This document shows positions 8,515 through 17,131 of a stretch of 64,000 nucleotides of DNA, in pieces. Location of the stretch: the NCBI GenBank assembly GCA_013373085.1, contig JABXIM010000051.1:1-64000 (forward strand). Reading direction: 5' to 3'. The notes under the pieces are model-generated. The model made no database searches. It had not been told where the DNA came from and saw only the letters and a list, made by a program, of their open reading frames with translations. How positions within the stretch are numbered: the stretch's first letter is position 1; each line of letters opens with the position of its first letter. The position numbers and the translations under genes were made by a program. This DNA comes from Oceanospirillaceae bacterium (GTDB taxonomy: Bacteria; Pseudomonadota; Gammaproteobacteria; Pseudomonadales; Balneatricaceae).

Positions 8515-9783
8515 TCAAGCCTCCGCCTTCACCACCCGGCCCCCGCGACCGTCGACCCGCAGCAGCAACAGCCCTCCGGCCACCAGCAACAGCACCACCG
8601 ACAGGATGCCGTAACGCGAACTGCCGGTCATGATGCCGACCCAACCCACCAATACCGGCCCCAGCACCGCAGCGAACTTGCCCAGCATGTTGTAGAAACC
8701 GAAGAATTCACCGGTCCGCTCCGGCGGTATCAGCCGGCTGTAGAAGGCCCGGCTCAGCGCCTGAATTCCCCCTTGCACCAACCCGACCGTCACCGCCAGG
8801 ACATAGAACTCCTCGACCGATTCCATGAAAAACGCGTAGAAGGTCACGGCGATATAGACGCCGATGGCGATCAGAATGCCCGCCTTGGCGCCGATACGGC
8901 TGCCCAGCCAGCCGTACAGCAGCGCCGCCGGGAAGCCGACGAACTGGGTGATCAGAAGCGCCACGATCAGGCTGTTACTGTCGAAACCGAGCGCCACGCC
9001 ATAATCCACCGCCATACGGATGATGGTATCGACGGCATCGATGTACAGCCAGTAGGCCAGCAGGAACCAGAACACGTCTCGCCGCTGACGGATATGTGCC
9101 AGCGTTTCGCGCAACTGGCGAAACCCGCCCCGCACCGCACCGAGACTCGACTGTGCGGCGGCAGGTGCTGGCTCCTTGACGAACAGTATCAGGGGGACGG
9201 AAAACAGCAGCCACCAGAGCGCCACCAGAACGAACGACAGCCGTACCGCCTGTGCCGAGTCGGCCAGGCCGAAGGTTTGCGGCGACAACGTCATCCAGAC
9301 GTTGACCGCGAACAGTAACCCGCCGCCGAGATAACCGAGCCCGTAGCCCAGGGCCGAAACGCGTTCCCGTTCCGGCTCGCGACAAATCCCGACAATCAGC
9401 GCATCGTAGAACACGATGCTGCCGGAAAAGCCAATGACTCCACAGCCGAACAGCGACGCCGCCAGCAGCCACTGCCCTTCCGCCACCCAGCTGAGCGATG
9501 CTGTCATCAGGATGCCGAGAAATGCAAAGCCAAGCAGAAAGCGTTTGCGCAACCCACCGCGGTCGGCGATGGCACCGAGTACCGGCGCCAGTACCACGAC
9601 CATCAGGCTCGACAGGCCGTTGACCAGCCCGAGATGAAAGGTGCTTTCGGTACTGGAGACGCCCTGGCTCCAGTACTGCTTGAAGAAGATCGGGAAAAAA
9701 CCGGACATCACCGTGGTTGCGAATGCCGAGTTGCCCCAGTCATAGAGGGCCCAGGCCCAGACCCTGCGCTTATCGTTTTCCAT
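8515..9783 (-). CDS. UMF1/Atg22-like MFS transporter
   Basis: A 422-aa membrane protein starting MENDKRRVWAWALYDWGNS. The WALYDWGNSAFATTV motif is diagnostic of the UMF1 (vacuole effluxer Atg22-like) branch of the major facilitator superfamily. About 12 membrane segments are visible. The substrate is unknown; bacterial members are often annotated as BtlA-like or hypothetical. The track's 90-residue N-terminal extension runs through non-coding sequence and was removed. It is convergent with the FucP-like gene. Confidence 0.85.
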   Translation of the reverse strand: MENDKRRVWAWALYDWGNSAFATTVMSGFFPIFFKQYWSQGVSSTESTFHLGLVNGLSSLMVVVLAPVLGAIADRGGLRKRFLLGFAFLGILMTASLSWVAEGQWLLAASLFGCGVIGFSGSIVFYDALIVGICREPERERVSALGYGLGYLGGGLLFAVNVWMTLSPQTFGLADSAQAVRLSFVLVALWWLLFSVPLILFVKEPAPAAAQSSLGAVRGGFRQLRETLAHIRQRRDVFWFLLAYWLYIDAVDTIIRMAVDYGVALGFDSNSLIVALLITQFVGFPAALLYGWLGSRIGAKAGILIAIGVYIAVTFYAFFMESVEEFYVLAVTVGLVQGGIQALSRAFYSRLIPPERTGEFFGFYNMLGKFAAVLGPVLVGWVGIMTGSSRYGILSVVLLLVAGGLLLLRVDGRGGRVVKAEA

Positions 9784-10091
9784 ACTGCGGCCCGGCCTCC
9801 GGTTTCCGATACCTAGGCCGGATATTGTCGACAATCGCCGGGCGCAGCGCCACCCCTGCGGGGCAACTACACTGAAAGCATCGGCATCATGAGACAGGCC
9901 GGCGCCGAAAAAAACGCAGGGACGCCCCCTTCGACGACCGGCCCAACCACATCCGCCAGCCGGGTGCAGCCGGCGGGTCCTGCGCATCAGAACCGGAGGG
10001 GCATATGTACCAGTTCGACAAAAGGAAGCGGTCTGGCGTTGCCGCCAGAGCACTCACACGGAATAGGGACCTGCACGGCAACAAGTTGCAT

Positions 10092-10787
10092 ATGCGGGTT
10101 TTACTGTTGTGCCTTGTCACGGCGGCCCTGCTGGCCGGTTGCAGCCTCAACCAGAACTATTCATCCGCACAGCACAACGACATCTCGCTCAACAGCGACG
10201 CCCTGGGCCGGGACGGTGTGGCTTTTATCAGCCCGTCGACCACCACCGGACAGGAAGAGGACAAACAAACGCTGGCGTTCGTTTTTGCCAAGACGCTGGC
10301 CGAACGCCGTCCGGATATCCGCGTTGTCACCCTGCCGCAAACGCTCGGCGCCATCAATCGCGCCGGACTGGCACAGGAATACAACAACATGTTCGAGGAT
10401 TACGGTCACTCCGGAATACTGAACCGCGATACGCTGCACAAGATCGGTGAAGCGGCCAACGCCCGCTACCTGGTCCAGCTCAACCTCGGCGGTTTCAGCC
10501 AGGAATCCCGCGGGCGTTTCAGCATGCTGGGATTCCGGGTCTACCAGACCACCCGCGCCAATATCAGGCTCTACGCCCAGGTCTGGGATACGCTGGATGG
10601 CAGCATCGCCTGGGAAGGCGTCGAGGAACTGAACCTCGCCGAAGAAACCGGCAAGGAAAAAACCATTACCTTTACCTCGGTAGTCGAGGAATCGGCGAAC
10701 AACCTGATCGACCTGCTGCCACCGCCGCGCAGCTCGAAGGCGCTTTCGGAGTCCGGGCTCGACGGCGAACCGATCGCGCAGCAGTAA
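10092..10787 (+). CDS. Predicted lipoprotein of unknown function
   Basis: A 231-aa protein from the ATG at 10092 (MRVLLLCLVTAALLAGCSLN), with a clear signal peptide and lipobox LLAGC. The mature part contains a Rossmann-like alternating pattern (GVAFISPSTTTG, DIRVVTLPQTL, ARYLVQLNLGGF) and IRLYAQVWDTLDGSIAWEG, resembling envelope lipoproteins that assemble complexes of the LpoB/CsgG kind in general layout only. I do not recognise a specific family. The start upstream at 10005 would place the signal sequence internally and was rejected. Confidence 0.72.
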   Translation: MRVLLLCLVTAALLAGCSLNQNYSSAQHNDISLNSDALGRDGVAFISPSTTTGQEEDKQTLAFVFAKTLAERRPDIRVVTLPQTLGAINRAGLAQEYNNMFEDYGHSGILNRDTLHKIGEAANARYLVQLNLGGFSQESRGRFSMLGFRVYQTTRANIRLYAQVWDTLDGSIAWEGVEELNLAEETGKEKTITFTSVVEESANNLIDLLPPPRSSKALSESGLDGEPIAQQ

Positions 10788-10880
10788 TGCGTGGTCAGCG
10801 CGCCGTAGCCAGCGAGCATCTCCCCGGGGAGAATGCCCGCGCTTCAGTGATGCTAAGTTCGCAGCGGCGCGCCGCCCCTA
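10788..10880. other. Short intergenic region before the REP cluster
   Basis: It contains AGCGAGCATCTC and GTGATGCTAAG, short matches to sequence near 15,797-15,815 after the five-hairpin repeat. No gene is supported. Confidence 0.35.
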
Positions 10881-11167
10881 CTCGTGGGAGCGCCGCCCTC
10901 GGCGCGAATGCTTTTCAAGCTGCGCCGACGTTGTTCGCGGCGGGGCGCCGCTCCCACATCCACCCCATGCCGATCAGCCTCGGTCGAGTCCTCGATGACA
11001 GTGCACCGCTCCGACTCGTGGGAGCGCCGCCCCCGGCGCGAATGCTTTTCAAGCTGCGCCGCCGTTGTTCGCGGCGGGGCGCCGCTCCGACTCGTGGGAG
11101 CGCTGCCCCCGGCGCGAAGGCTTTTCAAGCCATGCCGCCGTTGTTCGCGGCGGGGCACCGCTCCCAC
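10881..11167. repeat. Three copies of a 77-bp REP-like palindromic repeat
   Basis: Copies lie at about 10881-10957, 11015-11090 and 11091-11167; the last two are directly adjacent. Each begins CTCGTGGGAGCG and ends GGCGCCGCTCC or a close variant, so each unit can fold end to end; the centre is GGCGCGAATGCTTTTCAAGC. GTGGGAGCG...CGCTCCCAC units are a widespread REP type in Pseudomonas-like genomes. The cluster lies directly after the last gene of the glucose importer operon and may act as its 3' structural element. Confidence 0.88.
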
Positions 11168-11183
11168 GACCGCCCCATACCGC

Positions 11184-12302
11184 TCAACCGCGGTCGATGC
11201 GCGCCTCGTTCTTCGGGTCGAAGAACACCGCCTTGCTCATGTCGAACATCAGCGGCACCGTTTCGCCCACCGGGGTGCTGTAGCCGGGATTGATCCGGCA
11301 ATTGATCTCGACACCGTTGATCTCGGTGACCAGCATGGTGTCGGCGCCGGTCGGTTCGGTCACCAGCACCTTCATCGGCACCTGCCGCACCAGCGGCTGG
11401 TCCGCCTTGTGCGGCACCGGGTCGGTGATCATCTCGGGACGGATACCCAGCACCACCTCCTGACCGGCAACGCCGGACAGGCGCTCCGGATGCGGCACCG
11501 GCAGCCAGGTCGGATTGCCGTTGCCATCCAGGATCTCGACACCCAGTCCATTATCCCCGGCCGCCAGGCGGCACGGCACGAAGTTCATCGCCGGCGAGCC
11601 CATGAAGCCGGCGACGAACTGGTTGGCCGGATTGTCGTAGATTTCCTGTGGCGTACCGAGCTGCAGCAGCTCCCCGGCACGCATCACCGCAATGCGGTCG
11701 GCCAGCGTCATCGCCTCGATCTGGTCGTGGGTGACGTAGACAATGGTGGTGCCCAGGCGCTGGTGCAGCTTCTTGATCTCGGTGCGCATCTCGACGCGCA
11801 GTTTGGCGTCGAGGTTCGACAGCGGCTCGTCGAACAGATAGAGCTTCGGCCGGCGGGCCAATGCCCGACCCATGGCGACGCGCTGCCGCTGGCCGCCGGA
11901 CAGCTGGCCCGGCTTGCGATCCAGCAGGTGCTCGATCTGCAGCAGCGAAGCGACACGCTGCACCTCCTGTTCCCGCTCCGGTTTCGGCACCTTGCGGATC
12001 TCGAGGCCAAAGGCGATGTTTTCGCGCACCGACATGTTGGGATAGCGCGCGTAGGACTGGAACACCATGGCGATATCGCGGTCCTTCGGCGCCGCGCGGG
12101 TCACATCGGCGTCGCCGATCAGGATGCGGCCGCCGGTGACGTCCTCGAGTCCGGCAATGCTGTTCATCAGCGTGGACTTGCCGCAACCGGAGGGACCGAC
12201 CAGGATCAGGAACTCCCCCTTGTTGATGGCGATATTGATGCCCTTGAGCACCTCGGTCTGACCGTAGGTCTTGACCACATTGTCGATAGTCAGGTTAGCC
12301 AT
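11184..12302 (-). CDS. gtsD: Sugar ABC transporter ATP-binding protein, GtsD type
   Basis: A 372-aa MalK/UgpC-class ATPase. Walker [11 protein letters not shown]-loop [10 protein letters not shown], signature [17 protein letters not shown], Walker [13 protein letters not shown] and H-loop [14 protein letters not shown] are all intact. The C-terminal ~130 residues form the OB/MalK-type regulatory domain. It powers the GtsB/GtsC permease. It is the last gene of a four-gene operon with the order binding protein, permease, permease, ATPase, as in the Pseudomonas gtsABCD glucose operon. No oprB porin follows; REP units do. Confidence 0.92.
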   Translation of the reverse strand: MANLTIDNVVKTYGQTEVLKGINIAINKGEFLILVGPSGCGKSTLMNSIAGLEDVTGGRILIGDADVTRAAPKDRDIAMVFQSYARYPNMSVRENIAFGLEIRKVPKPEREQEVQRVASLLQIEHLLDRKPGQLSGGQRQRVAMGRALARRPKLYLFDEPLSNLDAKLRVEMRTEIKKLHQRLGTTIVYVTHDQIEAMTLADRIAVMRAGELLQLGTPQEIYDNPANQFVAGFMGSPAMNFVPCRLAAGDNGLGVEILDGNGNPTWLPVPHPERLSGVAGQEVVLGIRPEMITDPVPHKADQPLVRQVPMKVLVTEPTGADTMLVTEINGVEINCRINPGYSTPVGETVPLMFDMSKAVFFDPKNEARIDRG

Positions 12303-12326
12303 GTTCGTAAACCTCTTATTGTTCTG

Positions 12327-13199
12327 TCAGCCTTTTACGGCACCGGCGGTCAGACCGCGGACAAAATATTTTCCGGCCAGCACATAGACCACCAGGGTCG
12401 GCAGTGCCGCCATCAGCGCCGCGGCCATGTCGACGTTGTACTCCTTGCCGCCGAAGCTGGTGTTGACCAGGTTGTTCAGCGCCACCGTCACCGGCTGGGT
12501 ATCGCCGCCGGAGAACACCACGCCGAACAGGAAGTCGTTCCAGATCTGGGTGAACTGCCAGATCACGCAGACCACGATGATCGGCGTCGACAGCGGCAGC
12601 ACGATGCGGCGGAAAATGAAGAAGAAGCCGGCGCCGTCGAGCCGCGCCGCTGCGATCAGCTCCTTCGGCAGGCCGACGTAAAAGTTGCGGAAGAACAGCG
12701 TGGTGAAGGCAATGCCGTAGGTGATGTGCACCGCGACCAGGCCGGTGACGGTATTGGCCAGCCCCAGCATCGCCAGCATCCGCGCCATCGGCAGCAGGAT
12801 CACCTGGAACGGGATGAAGCAGCCCACCAGCATGGCGCCGAACAGCAGCTCGCTGCCGCGAAAACGCCACATCGACAGCACGTAGCCGTTGAGCGCGCCG
12901 ATCAGGGTCGAGATCGCCACCGCCGGGATGACGATCTTGAAGGAGTTGCCGAAGAACGGCGCGATGCCCTCGCAGGTACTGCCGGTGCAGGCACCGCTCC
13001 AGGCCTTGGCCCAGGCGTCGAAGTTGAGGCTGCCGGGCAACGAGAACAGCGTGCCGCTGCGGATCTCCTCGACATCCTTGAGCGACGTCAGCAGCATCAC
13101 CCAGAGCGGCATCAGGTAGACCAGCGCCGCAACGCCGAGGATGGCATAGAGACCGTAGCGCAGCAGGCGCTGGTTGAGGGTCTGTTGTGACTTAACCAT
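12327..13199 (-). CDS. gtsC: Sugar ABC transporter permease, GtsC type
   Basis: A 290-aa MalG-type inner-membrane permease with six predicted helices. The EAA loop is ELIAAARLDGAGFFFIFRR. It starts at 13199 (MVKSQQTLNQRLLRYG), overlapping the gtsB stop by 8 bases; the longer track start lies inside gtsB and is rejected. The insertion WSGACTGSTCEGIAPFF in the first external loop, with a cysteine pair, is typical of GtsC-like permeases. Confidence 0.91.
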   Translation of the reverse strand: MVKSQQTLNQRLLRYGLYAILGVAALVYLMPLWVMLLTSLKDVEEIRSGTLFSLPGSLNFDAWAKAWSGACTGSTCEGIAPFFGNSFKIVIPAVAISTLIGALNGYVLSMWRFRGSELLFGAMLVGCFIPFQVILLPMARMLAMLGLANTVTGLVAVHITYGIAFTTLFFRNFYVGLPKELIAAARLDGAGFFFIFRRIVLPLSTPIIVVCVIWQFTQIWNDFLFGVVFSGGDTQPVTVALNNLVNTSFGGKEYNVDMAAALMAALPTLVVYVLAGKYFVRGLTAGAVKG

Positions 13200-14127
13200 G
13201 TTTCTTACCCCGCAGCTCCGAATAGAGATAGGGGACCAGGATCGCCAGCACGCCGCCGAGCATGACGATGGCACTGGCCGCGCCGAGGCCCATCTGGCCT
13301 CGGGTAAAGGCATGCTGGTACATGAAGGTCGCCGGCAAATCCGAGGCGTATCCCGGACCGCCGCCGGTCAGCGCCATCACCAGGTCGAAGCTCTTGATGG
13401 CGATGTGCGAGAGGATCACGAAGGCGCTGAAGAAGACCGGTTTCAGGCTCGGCAGAATGATGCGGCGGTAAATCTTGGGCATCGAAGCGCCATCGAGCTG
13501 AGCCGCCTTGACCATGTCCTGGTCGACGCCGCGCAGGCCCGCCAGGAACATTGCCATGACGAAGCCGGAGGATTGCCAGACGGCAGCGATCACCAGGCAG
13601 TAGATGACCATGTCCGGGTTCACCAGCCAGTCGAACGAGAAGCTTTCGAAGCCCCACTCGCGGATGGTCTTCTCTAGGCCCAGCCCCGGATTCAGCAGCC
13701 ACTTCCAGGCGGTACCGGTGACGATGAAGGAAATCGCCATCGGGTAGAGGTAGATGGTACGCAGTGCGCCTTCGGCGCGGATCTTCTGATCCAGCAGGAT
13801 CGCCATCAGCACACCGATTACCAGGCAGGTCAGAATGAAGAGCCCGCCGAACAGCACCAGGTTGCCGACCGCGACGTCCCAGCGCTCGTTGGCGAACAGC
13901 TTGGTGTACTGCTCGGTGCCGATGAACTTCCACACCGGCAGGATGCGGGAATTGGTCAGCGACAGCAGCGCGGTCCAGATCATGTAGCCGTAGACGGCGA
14001 CCAGGGTAATGACAACGGTCGGCGCCAGCACGATTTTCGGTAGCCAGTCGGCCAGGCGGTCCGGCAGCGCGCGCGCAGCGGGGCGCGCCGCCCCGGATGC
14101 GGGCAGCGGTACGGATTGTTCGTTCAT
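13192..14127 (-). CDS. gtsB: Sugar ABC transporter permease, GtsB type
   Basis: A 311-aa MalF-type permease with about six membrane segments. The EAA loop region reads DMVKAAQLDGASMPKIYRR, the contact site for the ATPase. It begins MNEQSVPLPASG and lies 53 bases downstream of gtsA, with gtsC overlapping its end. Assigned to glucose by operon order and similarity of all four products to GtsABCD. Confidence 0.91.
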   Translation of the reverse strand: MNEQSVPLPASGAARPAARALPDRLADWLPKIVLAPTVVITLVAVYGYMIWTALLSLTNSRILPVWKFIGTEQYTKLFANERWDVAVGNLVLFGGLFILTCLVIGVLMAILLDQKIRAEGALRTIYLYPMAISFIVTGTAWKWLLNPGLGLEKTIREWGFESFSFDWLVNPDMVIYCLVIAAVWQSSGFVMAMFLAGLRGVDQDMVKAAQLDGASMPKIYRRIILPSLKPVFFSAFVILSHIAIKSFDLVMALTGGGPGYASDLPATFMYQHAFTRGQMGLGAASAIVMLGGVLAILVPYLYSELRGKKHG

Positions 14128-14180
14128 AGTGGATTACCGGTAGAGGTGGATGCGGGCAGGCGACGCCTGCCCGTCGGGCG

Positions 14181-15428
14181 TCACAGGCTTGCGTTGACGG
14201 CACGCGCCAGCTTGTCGACCGCGTCTTCGGCGCTCATGTCGGAGGTGTTGAAGAAGTTGGTCACGACGTCGTAGATGGCGCCCTGGACACGGGAGGACGT
14301 CGACATGCCGTGGGCCATGCTCGGTACCAGACTGCCGCTTTCGGCGCTGGCGGTAAAGGCATCCATCGAAGCGTGGGCACAGCTGTCAAAGGGCGTGCGG
14401 TCCATGCCCTGACGTGCCGGAATCGAGCCCTTGTTGAGGTTGAAGGTTTCCTGGAACTTGGGCTCCATCACCAGGCGCGCCAGATCCTGCTGCGCCTCGA
14501 TACGGCTGTCGTCGCTCTGCTGGAACATCGCCAGACTGTCGATATTGAAGGTGAACATGCCCTCGGTGCCCGGTGCCGGCGCGCAGATGTAGTCGGTGCC
14601 CGCCGTCTTGCCCGCCGCGGTGAACTCGCCCTTGGCCCAGTCACCCATCAGCTGCATCGCGGCCTGACCGTTGATCACCATCGAGGTGGCGACGTTCCAG
14701 TCGCGACCGCTGGCGTCGGCATCGATCAGGTCACGCACCTTGCGGAAGGTATTGAACACCTTGATCATGGTGTCGCCCTTCAGCGTTGCCTCGTCATGCT
14801 CGACGAAAGCCTTGCGGTAGAAGTCCGGGCCCTGCGCCAGCGCGATATCCTCGAAGACGGTCGCATCCTGCCAGGCCTGGCCGCCGTGGGCCAACGGGAC
14901 ATAGCCGGCCTCTTTGAGCTTGGGTCCGATTTCGATCATCTGCTCCCAGCTGGTCGGGACCTCGACGTTGGCCTTCTTGAAGGCTTCCGGGTTGGCCCAG
15001 AGCCAGTTGACGCGGTGCACGTTCACCGGCACCGCGACGTAATGACCGTCGTACTTCATCACGTCGCTGACCACCTGTGGCAGCAGCGAGTCCCACTGAC
15101 CGGCTGCGGCAACCTCGTCCAGCGGCGACAGAAAGCCGAGTTCGCCCCACTCCTGGATATCGAGGCCCTTGATCTGGGCAGCGGACGGCGGATTGCCGGA
15201 AATGGCGCGGGATTTGAGCACCGTCATCGCGGACTCACCGCCACCGCCGGCCACGGCGAAATCCTTCCAGGTATGCCCGGCGGCTTCCATTTCTTGCTTG
15301 AGTACATTGATTGCGGCAGCTTCGCCGCCGGAGGTCCACCAGTGCAGCACTTCGACTTCACCGGCTGAGGCAGTGGCGCAGGCAACAGATAGCGCCAGGC
15401 CGGACAGGCAGGTCTTGAGGGTCTTCAT
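14181..15428 (-). CDS. gtsA: Glucose/mannose-type ABC transporter substrate-binding protein
   Basis: A 415-aa periplasmic binding protein of the extracellular solute-binding family 1. A signal peptide (MKTLKTCLSGLALSVACATASA) is followed by EVEVLHWWTSGGEAAAINVL, the typical start of GtsA/GlcE-like glucose-binding proteins. Two-lobe architecture and length match the family. It is the first gene of the gts-type operon. The 5' region is AT-richer with a run of purine-rich sequence, and a five-hairpin repeat lies about 150 bases upstream. Confidence 0.92.
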   Translation of the reverse strand: MKTLKTCLSGLALSVACATASAGEVEVLHWWTSGGEAAAINVLKQEMEAAGHTWKDFAVAGGGGESAMTVLKSRAISGNPPSAAQIKGLDIQEWGELGFLSPLDEVAAAGQWDSLLPQVVSDVMKYDGHYVAVPVNVHRVNWLWANPEAFKKANVEVPTSWEQMIEIGPKLKEAGYVPLAHGGQAWQDATVFEDIALAQGPDFYRKAFVEHDEATLKGDTMIKVFNTFRKVRDLIDADASGRDWNVATSMVINGQAAMQLMGDWAKGEFTAAGKTAGTDYICAPAPGTEGMFTFNIDSLAMFQQSDDSRIEAQQDLARLVMEPKFQETFNLNKGSIPARQGMDRTPFDSCAHASMDAFTASAESGSLVPSMAHGMSTSSRVQGAIYDVVTNFFNTSDMSAEDAVDKLARAVNASL

Positions 15429-15581
15429 TTTGTCGGTTTCCCTTTTATTGTTATACGCAGGCCGCCAACACGGCCACCGTCAGGTTGAAATCTAACAAAG
15501 CCCTCCGGGGAAATGGGTAAAGTAACGCAAGGAAAAGTAACAAAGTGTAACCGTGGGTCAGTCGCGAGACGCTGGGTGGTT
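15429..15581. promoter_or_regulatory. Promoter region of the glucose importer operon
   Basis: A moderately AT-rich stretch upstream of gtsA containing GTAACGCAAGGAAAAGTAAC and AAAGTGTAACC, i.e. a repeated GTAAC element at short spacing. The region would be expected to carry sites for GltR or another sugar regulator, but I cannot assign one by sequence. Confidence 0.4.
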
Positions 15582-15742
15582 ATTAACCTGGTGTGCAAAT
15601 AGGTTCCCCGCCCTACCTATTTGCACATCACGCCACTGAAACGGGCGCAGGTGCGCGGACATGCTGGTTTCCGCGGCGTTCGCATTGGCCTGCGGCCAAT
15701 GATGAAGCATCCCTGCTTCATGTATTAACCCGCCGGGTTAAT
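15582..15742 (+). repeat. Five-hairpin dispersed repeat, copy A
   Basis: An array of five consecutive inverted repeats: TGTGCAAATAGGT/ACCTATTTGCACA; CGCCACTGAAAC/GTTTCCGCGGCG (two mismatches); ATTGGCC/GGCCAAT; ATGAAGCA/TGCTTCAT; TTAACCC/GGGTTAA. The same array in the same order occurs inverted at 47501-47657 (copy B). It lies between gtsA and corA. A 100-aa ORF crossing it is not credible as a gene. Confidence 0.9.
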
Positions 15743-15953
15743 TTGAGCGCAGTGAATTCCACCAGTGAGGCGTCAGGCGCCTGGCCGCTAGCGCAACGAG
15801 CATCTGTGATGCTTAACGCATACCAGGAAAGAGGCGTGGCGATGCAGGCAGACCGCCTCTGGTCTACCCGACACTGCGGTATCAAGGGGCAGTAGCACGG
15901 CTGTTGCGTTACACTTTTACCCGCATGACTCTTCTTTATCGACCGATTGGGCC
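15743..15953. other. Upstream region of corA, no gene seen
   Basis: It contains further short inverted pieces (GGCGTCAGGCGCC; GCATCTGTGATGC) that may extend the repeat element, then the presumed corA promoter. No coding sequence is supported. Confidence 0.4.
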
Positions 15954-15959
15954 TTGCCG

Positions 15960-16931
15960 ATGACGTTTGCCATCGAGTTCAACTTCAACACCAAGCAGGA
16001 ACGCCCGGTGTCGCTGGACGAGATCGCAGCGACCCCGGCGGAAGGGCTGTATTACTGGATCGACCTGGAGGGCGAGCCAAAGGCAACGGTGAGGACGTTT
16101 CTCGAGCGGATGCACATTGATCAGCTGACCCTGGACCTGCTTCTCGACGATGAGGCCCCGCCTAGGTTCAACGTGTTTTCCTCCTGCCTGCACTTCACGC
16201 TCAGGGAAGCCCGCGTGGTGAACGAAGATTGGTTCACTGTGCCCGTGCAGGTATTGCTTGGGCCGCATTTCTTGCTCACATCGCATCCGACACAGGTGGA
16301 GTTTCTCGTCGACATCAAGCAAACCTACAAGGAAGACTTCTACGAGCACAGCCATTCACCCGGCTTTTTGCTGTTTGAACTGGCGGACCATCTGACACAG
16401 GGTTACCGGCTGACGCTCAACGTCATCAGCGAAATGATTGAAGACATCCAGTCGCAGATTCTGGGCGAAACGGAGGGCGAGATGTTCCGCGAAGTCTACG
16501 AACTGCTCCGCTCGCTGCTGGAATTTCGCAAGATCATCATATCCACCCGGGAGATCGTGCACGAACTGGCCACGCGGAAATCGCCCTACGTCAGCCAGAC
16601 CACGCAGCCGTTTCTGGAGAAGAAAGGGGTGCTACTGGACCGCCTGAGCGCCGATGTCACCACGGAGCGCGAGGTCCTCTCCGAGAGCCTGAACCTCTAC
16701 ATGGGCATCGTCAGCCACCGCACCAACCGGGTCGTCACCAAACTGACGATGGTCAGCATGTTCTTTTTGCCGCTCTCGTTCCTCGCGGCTGTCTACGGCA
16801 TGAACTTCGGCTCGCCCGACTCCACGATGCCGGAAGTCGGCTGGGAATATGGCTATTTATTTTTCTGGTTCGTCGCAGCCGCCATCGTCGGCTTTTTGGT
16901 GTACTGGATGCGACGCAACAAATGGTTTTAA
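15960..16931 (+). CDS. corA: CorA-type magnesium/cobalt transporter
   Basis: A 323-aa CorA-family channel. The cytoplasmic N-terminal domain ends in a long helix, and two C-terminal membrane segments contain the signature YGMNFG followed by a periplasmic loop (SPDSTMPEVGWEYGY) and the basic C-terminus RRNKWF. The track uses a TTG at 15954; the ATG two codons on (MTFAIEFNFN) is preferred. It functions as a homopentamer in the inner membrane. The standard GMN contrasts with the GVN of the ZntB-like gene near 1 kb. Confidence 0.9.
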   Translation: MTFAIEFNFNTKQERPVSLDEIAATPAEGLYYWIDLEGEPKATVRTFLERMHIDQLTLDLLLDDEAPPRFNVFSSCLHFTLREARVVNEDWFTVPVQVLLGPHFLLTSHPTQVEFLVDIKQTYKEDFYEHSHSPGFLLFELADHLTQGYRLTLNVISEMIEDIQSQILGETEGEMFREVYELLRSLLEFRKIIISTREIVHELATRKSPYVSQTTQPFLEKKGVLLDRLSADVTTEREVLSESLNLYMGIVSHRTNRVVTKLTMVSMFFLPLSFLAAVYGMNFGSPDSTMPEVGWEYGYLFFWFVAAAIVGFLVYWMRRNKWF

Positions 16932-16984
16932 GAAACGAACCACTCCAAACCAAACTGCATCACTTTTATTCTGCGTCAGCTAAC

Positions 16985-17040
16985 GGCACGGAGCGGACGT
17001 CGGTTATTTGGGAAATAGGTATACTGTCCCCGGAATTCCG
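16985..17040 (+). repeat. Composite boundary repeat, copy 1
   Basis: A degenerate half-palindrome GGCACGGAGCGGACGTCGG is followed by GGAAATAGGTATACTGTCCC and CGGAATTC. The same two-part arrangement recurs at 21581-21638 and 24500-24556, and inverted at 31648-31699. This copy marks the left edge of the accessory region. Confidence 0.75.
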
Positions 17041-17082
17041 CCCAGTTCTTTCTCCAGCTTGAGGCCGTTCTTGAGGGCTGAA
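17039..17082 (-). pseudogene. Fragment of a DUF3604 gene
   Basis: 44 bases match 19774-19817 of the DUF3604 remnant with two substitutions. Read on the minus strand it encodes ALKNGLKLEKELG, the same peptide as in the other copy. It abuts the composite repeat, so the sulfatase gene is bracketed by pieces of the same gene on both sides. Confidence 0.8.
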
Positions 17083-17131
17083 AGCACCTGACCACAGCCC
17101 TCGCGGTTTTTACTTCAGAAGAATCATCAAA

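Noticed and set aside
10881-11167. Possible CRISPR array
   Set aside because: Only three long, internally palindromic units without uniform spacers, two of them directly adjacent; these are REP-like repeats.
10884-13190. 768-aa plus-strand ORF
   Set aside because: Runs through REP units and antisense to gtsD and gtsC; His/Gln-rich composition typical of antisense frames.
15593-15895. 100-aa ORF over the hairpin repeat
   Set aside because: Begins inside the five-hairpin repeat; no ribosome binding site and no recognisable protein content.
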